In this document: positions 5,062 through 5,069 of the stretch, in pieces
Layout of the letters: the number at the start of each line of letters is the position of its first letter
Numbering within the stretch: position 1 is the first letter of the stretch
NCBI GenBank assembly: GCA_902783535.1
Contig: CACZRJ010000232.1
Span: forward strand, 1-5,069
Source: an uncultured Ruminococcus sp.
GTDB lineage: Bacteria > Bacillota > Clostridia > Oscillospirales > CAG-382
Direction: 5' to 3'
DNA length: 5,069 nt
Notes under the pieces: generated by a model
Told to the model about the DNA's origin: nothing
What the model saw: only the letters and a program-made list of their open reading frames with translations
Databases searched by the model: none
Position numbers and translations under genes: made by a program

Positions 5062-5069
5062 CCGCTCAA

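Noticed and set aside
1..5069. Genome-wide recoding of TAG as a sense codon
   Set aside because: The small membrane-protein gene ends at TAG just before a terminator, and the other complete genes end with TAA or TGA. One internal TAG is not enough to claim recoding.

Overview
The window is bacterial DNA with a GC content that looks to be in the high 50s percent. Several signs point to a low-complexity-envelope Firmicute, probably a GC-rich anaerobic Clostridia-like gut or rumen organism. These are strong AGGAGG-type ribosome binding sites, TTGACA/TATAAT promoters, two secreted lipoproteins with Gram-positive-style signal peptides, a polyferredoxin, and a serpin of the kind found in gut anaerobes. 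The taxonomic placement is inference; there is no rRNA or tRNA here to confirm it.

Layout. (1) Positions 1-954 (+) hold the 3' part of one gene. It encodes the end of a cyclophilin-like domain fused in frame to a complete aldo/keto reductase domain, but an in-frame TAG at 589-591 splits the reductase. A hairpin over its stop codon probably ends transcription. (2) A near-consensus promoter (973-1001) and a 5'-UTR hairpin precede a two-gene operon. Its genes are an NlpC/P60-type cysteine peptidase lipoprotein (1057-2298) and, 10 nt later, a NapH/CcoG-like membrane polyferredoxin (2309-3136). A T-tailed hairpin follows. (3) Three tandem 20-bp units (3211-3270), each a small palindrome, abut the ribosome binding site of a lipoprotein serpin (3281-4651). 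(4) A strong hairpin with T-tracts on both sides (4691-4723) separates the serpin from a convergent small two-helix membrane protein (4756-5019, minus). That gene has its own ideal ribosome binding site and -10 box.

How the genes fit together. Two products (peptidase and serpin) should be anchored outside the membrane and one (polyferredoxin) in it, so the neighbourhood is about the cell surface and redox chemistry. No shared pathway is demonstrated. The observations most worth following are the amber-interrupted cyclophilin-like/reductase fusion, the triple palindromic repeat with a pairing-preserving double change upstream of the serpin, and the long insertion before the catalytic cysteine of the peptidase. 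I saw no CRISPR array, insertion sequence, RNA gene or complete new defence system.
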